Assembly: GCF_030463565.1 (NCBI RefSeq)
Contig: NC_134656.1
Span: forward strand, 3,520,501-3,584,500
Origin: Pelecanus crispus
Lineage: Eukaryota; Chordata; Aves; Pelecaniformes; Pelecanidae
DNA: 64,000 nucleotides
Direction of reading: 5' to 3'
Shown here: positions 59,801 through 64,000 of the stretch, piece after piece
Layout of the letters: each line of letters starts with the position of its first letter
How positions within the stretch are numbered: the first letter of the stretch is position 1
Position numbers and translations under genes: made by a program
The notes under the pieces: model-generated
Database searches by the model: none
What the model was told of the DNA's origin: nothing
What the model saw: the letters and a program-made list of their open reading frames with translations, nothing else

Positions 59801-61539
59801 TAAATATGCAATACCCTCAGCTTTATCAATTGTTGCCCCAACAAAGCATCGTTCCTATCCTACCATCTGATTCAGTATTTCATTTCAGTCCTATAGCTCC
59901 TAATTCTCCAGTACTCTGGTGCCAACCACTAAGTCTATTGGGCTCATCAAAGTCTTGCTGTGACTCACAGCCCCTTCTTACATAAACCAGCCTTTTCGTG
60001 TTGATCAAGCAACCAATCTCCAAACCCTATGGTGCCTCCTGGAGAGACGGATATAAAAAAATAGGCAGACCCTGAGCCCTGGAGGCAATCTGCAAGGAAA
60101 ATGAATACCACAGGGGGATGAATTGTCATAAACAAGTGGAAGCAAGATTTTTGTTGAAGAGAAAAGGTTTTGGGTGATTTGTGAAGATGCAAAAATCAGA
60201 CAGGAGCAGAATGTTTTCTTTTTTTCCCTTTTCCTTTTTCCAGTGTTTTTTGTTACACGCTGATGTTGCTAACACAACTGTCTTCTCTCTGGAAAAAGTC
60301 TGCCAGTCCTTTTGATGACATGATGTATATGGAAACACAGAAAGTAAATAGAATTATCATTGTGCACTTATTTCTCCTGTGCTTTCTGAAAACTTTTGGA
60401 GTCCTTGGTACCTTTTGTCCTACATTTTAAGCTGATACAATCTTCCTCAAAGCGGAGCGTTAAAAAGCCGGTAGCTTTTGGGTTGGCGTGCATTTCAATG
60501 GGGGGCCAAACAAAGTGAGATCTTCTCCCTGCAGAAACCTTTTCTGCCTCTACCTCCCTGCACAGAGGTTCATTAATTTTGCATTTGCCTTCCAGACTGA
60601 TGAGTGGAGCAGAGATAGCCCTCCATGATTTCTGTTTTAGTGTTCATCTATAGGTAGCTTTGGCTTTTCTGTTCACCACAGGTATAAAGCTGCCGTTCGC
60701 ACTTACTCCTATTCTTTCTCAAGCTTACTGATGAAATGTTTTCCCAGCAGAAGACAGCACTTCTTCCCCAGGAATCAAATTATAACAGCGTGGCTGATCT
60801 CACAGAGATCGTATCACCCTAGGGCAAGGGAGAGGGATTTCTACCACTTAGCTCTACTAAGCCAAGGACATTGCTCTTCGATGAGGAGCTGGTTTTAATG
60901 GCGTATAAATGGAGTGAGAGTGGCAGCATGGGAATGTGTATTTTTCTCTGTCTCCCAAAGTCCACGAAAACGTATTAAGATACAAAGTGAAATCTGCAAG
61001 GGTGTTTTGTGAATGCCAGTGAGCTCCATATGATAAACAGTATATACATTAAAAAGCACTGAAGCATGCTGTGATAAATGCTTTCCCTCCTTGCCATTGT
61101 AATATATAAAATAAGCAAGAGATATTGTCCTGTATTCAATCAAAATCAGGACCGGAGTCTTTGTTCCTTCCAGACACAAGCTACAAACTGTGATTTCTGT
61201 TTTAATCTGATCAGCGCCTCTGGCATTTAAGATTGGCTGTGGAGCTGCAAACATAACAAACTGCTTCATTTTTCCCCTGCTATGATATTTTTAAAATAAC
61301 CTCCGAAAAGAGAAACAAACAAAGCTAGACTGGGTCATTTAAAAATGCAAATTGGGTTTCTTTGCAGATGCAAACTGATTTATACCAGTTGTGCATGTGG
61401 GCCTTCATCTGGGCTCATAAATGCTCCACAAATTTGTATTTTCTCTCATTTCCAAAGCCTATAGGCTTATGTTTACATATCTTGCTAGATCAGGCCCCCG
61501 CTGGGAAGGATGCTCACTTCTCTGGGCAAGAAAATTCAC

Positions 61540-62191
61540 CAGTCTGGCTGCCTTGCTGTGGTGTCACGTGCCCTTGCAGCCAAGAAAGCCAACGGTACCC
61601 TGGGGTGCACTGGGAAGAGTGTGGCCAGCAGGTCGAGGGGGGTCATCCTCCCCCTCTACTCTGCCCTGGAGAGGCCACATCTGGAGTACTGTGCCCAGTT
61701 CTGGGCTCCCCAGTTCAAGAAAGACAAGGAACTACTCGAGAGAGTCCAGCGGAGGGCTGTGAAGATGATGAGGGGGCTGGAGCATCTCTCTTATCAGGAA
61801 AGGCTGAGAGAGCTGGGTCTGTTTAGCCTGGAGGAGACTGAGAGGGCATCTTATCAATGCCTACAAGTATCTTAAGGGCAGGTGTCAGGAGGATGGGGCC
61901 AGACTCTTTTCAGTGGTGCCCAGCAACAGGATAAGGGGCAATGGGCACAAACTGAAATACAGGAAGTTCCAGCTGAATATGAGGAAAAACTTCTCTACTT
62001 TGAGGGCGACAGAGCACTGGAACAGGCTGCCCAGAGAGGCTGTAGAGTCTCCTTTTCTGGAGATATTCAAAACCTGCCTGGACGCAACCCTGTGCAACCT
62101 GCTCTAGGTGAACCGGCTCTAGCAGCAGGGTTGGACTAGATGATCTCCAGACGTCCCTTCCAATCCCAACCATACTGTGATTCTGTGATTC
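61540..62191 (+). mobile_element. CR1 LINE, 5'-truncated, ORF2 C-terminal part and 3' end
   Basis: Plus-strand CR1 copy. Translation shows the C-terminal part of the CR1 ORF2 (reverse transcriptase protein): [20 protein letters not shown], then [20 protein letters not shown] and [17 protein letters not shown] in the frame 61510-61875. After a frameshift near 61850-61880, [20 protein letters not shown] and [20 protein letters not shown] follow in the frame 61913-62107. It ends with the CR1 3' tail, repeating gattctgtgatt, at about 62191. The catalytic half of the polymerase is absent and the frame is broken, so the copy is dead. The 5' limit is approximate. Confidence 0.95.
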
Positions 62192-64000
62192 ATTGGTGAC
62201 CAGCTTTAAAATCCCCATACCTTTCGCTTGTCCTAATCCAGATCAAAGCCAGAGGAAGGAGAGGGGTAGGTCTCAAGTTCTGAGTCAGGAAAGACCATTG
62301 GCTACATAAGGTGTTTTTCTGGGATGGTTACAAAAAATCTAGTTTAATTCTTGTGTTGATGGTAAAGAGAAATTAATCTTATCCCGATTGCCGGTCTGAA
62401 GGAAGAAGAAAAATGGCTTATTGCAGTAATGTGGAACTTTGTAAGAATGCATACTCTGTGTGGGCTGTACTAAAAATGCTGTTGACAGTCGTAGTTGCTT
62501 TTCAAGTGGACAGAAGAACTAGAACGTTGAAAATGTCAGGTGTCACAGATTTCGTTATAGTTCTCCATGGCACCGCTAAAGTAATTTCCATTTAATAGAG
62601 TTTGTTCCTGTTTGGGTATTTTTTAAACTCAGAACACAATGCTTCACCTCCTGCAATCTGTATGTTTTCTATACGGAAGCAGACACCAAGGATAACAGCA
62701 CCGTCAAGAACACTTTGAAAGCTGCCAAGTGCTATGCCAAGGTTGTTGCTGTTGCTGACAGCCAGTGAGAAGTTGCTTTTAAATGGCTGAATGTTGGCAT
62801 GTTTTGCTAATATATGTCTTGGAATGGAGGCTTGAAATAGCTCGTGGACTACCTGCTTAAGCTGAATGAAAGGAAAGATGAATCAGAGTTGACTGTGCTG
62901 GAAACGCTAGGGTTTGAATCTCTGGTCTACAAAAAGATTTCATTAGAGATCTTGAGTGAATCCCTTAAGTTTTCTGTGCCTGAAAACCATATCATAAAAC
63001 AAGAACACCCTTGCAGCGACAAAGGTATGGCGTGTGCTGGGTTGTTAGCAGTGCGCTAACGCTATTAAATCTCAGTAACGATGGCTATTACATCTCAATT
63101 ATGTTCATGAAATGTTGGGGTGCTGGCAAGTCCACAAGTGACTGTGTACAGCATGTAGGTACAGGATGGCAGAAGTGGCTGAGTGTTTGCTCTCCAGCTG
63201 AGCCCGGGGGGGCTATTCCACAACAAATGTGATTTCAGAGGAGGGAGCATCACGTTGCGCAACCCACACTCCAGTTATTCAGAGTACCTACTACATTAAC
63301 GCCAGCTTGGCCGTGCAGCAGCTTTCGCTTCATGCATTTCTGGAAAAACATGAGTTTTACAAACCTCCCTTGCAGCTCTGGCCCTGGGACTCTTCCCATG
63401 CGTGATTGTCTTTGGCAGGGAGATGAACCCCAGACCTGTGTGACCTAGTGTTGGTACCTGCTCAGCCCTGAGACATTTATAAAGAAAAAATGGTATGTGA
63501 ACATTTTCATTGGAGATTACACAGTTAAGGAGTAATGATGAGATACAGAGCAATCAGACATCCTGATTAATTATGATGTGTTTTAGTGGTGCCTGAGGCT
63601 GAAATCTGCATTGCAGAAGTGTTGGACATACCCTTTCTACTGAGCAGCTTCCAAAGACAGGAGAAAGGAGAAGCAGAAGAAAGGAACAAAGAAATCCCAG
63701 GCTAGCTGGTTCAGCCCTTAATGCGACTGAGGCTGATGCAGTGGCAAAGTATGGTGTGCCTGTCCTTTCATCTTCATTCTGCATTTCATCAAGATGAGGG
63801 AGGATGAAACGGTCCATCCAAGATACTAATGTTACTCACAAGAGAGGAGTTCTTTATTCTTTCTGTACCTTTGCAGATCTTGAAGTAGATCTTCCAGGCT
63901 ATGTGTTCATAATCATTCCTTTATGTAACTTCAGTTTACAACAAAGCTGAGACAACTCAGCAGCGCACAGCGGAGCAGCAGCGGTGTGAAAGCAGAGTGG
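62192..64000. other. Non-coding right end of window
   Basis: No exon, RNA gene or recognised repeat is supported here. Short open frames on both strands (for example plus 62844-63059 and minus 63554-63817) show no family resemblance. Confidence 0.45.

Larger units (their letters stand above)
53219..61539. other. Non-coding interval between solo LTR and CR1
   Basis: About 8 kb without a supported gene. It includes one unusually long open frame (minus 55077-55772, listed separately), a T-run near 55028, an (AAATC)5 microsatellite (56227-56251) and an A13-G13 run (56806-56831). Confidence 0.5.

Noticed and set aside
61362..61826. 154-codon plus-strand frame
   Set aside because: It is an alternate frame of the CR1 element; the CR1 protein is read in the frame 61510-61875.
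1..64000. CRISPR arrays, bacterial operons or phage systems
   Set aside because: Spliced exons, CpG islands, CR1 and an avian LTR show vertebrate nuclear DNA, and no spacer-repeat array is present.

Overview
This is a nuclear genomic window from a vertebrate, almost certainly a bird and probably a neoavian one. The evidence is three CR1 retroposon copies (two fragments near 10.2-10.7 kb, one near 61.5-62.2 kb), a solo LTR of a type I recognise from neoavian genomes (52.6-53.2 kb), short GT-AG-spliced exons, two CpG-island promoters, and the MRGBP-OGFR gene pair known from human 20q13.33 (chicken chromosome 20).

Layout. 1-2006 is intronic sequence of OGFR, transcribed on the minus strand. 2007-2228 is the coding part of OGFR exon 1. 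It sits in a CpG island (about 1.7-2.76 kb) whose promoter side carries five tandem 30-bp repeats, each with one CCAAT box. About 2.8-5.3 kb is the OGFR-MRGBP spacer, including the MRGBP 3' UTR. 5306-9879 is the complete MRGBP coding region on the minus strand: five coding exons, all with GT-AG sites, giving a predicted 230-residue protein. Its promoter CpG island (about 9.24-10.14 kb) is separated from a further GC-rich block (10.69-10.86 kb) by two CR1 fragments. From 10.9 kb to the end (about 53 kb) I found no exon I can support. That part holds one solo LTR, one CR1, several simple repeats, perfect inverted repeats, a GATA-motif cluster and a 231-codon open frame of unknown status.

Gene relationships. 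OGFR and MRGBP lie head to tail on the minus strand, in the same relative order and orientation as in mammals. Human NTSR1 lies upstream of MRGBP. Its long first coding exon would give an open frame of over 200 codons with seven-helix receptor features, and no such frame is present here, so NTSR1 exon 1 is outside the window. I could not exclude small NTSR1 3' exons. MRGBP is a chromatin protein (TIP60/NuA4 acetyltransferase complex). OGFR is the opioid growth factor (met-enkephalin) receptor. Nothing suggests they share a pathway; the link is positional.

The most notable observation is the OGFR promoter: five CCAAT boxes at exact 30-bp spacing. The 30-bp period keeps the OGFR reading frame open through the repeat, so an upstream transcript start would encode a decapeptide repeat fused to OGFR.
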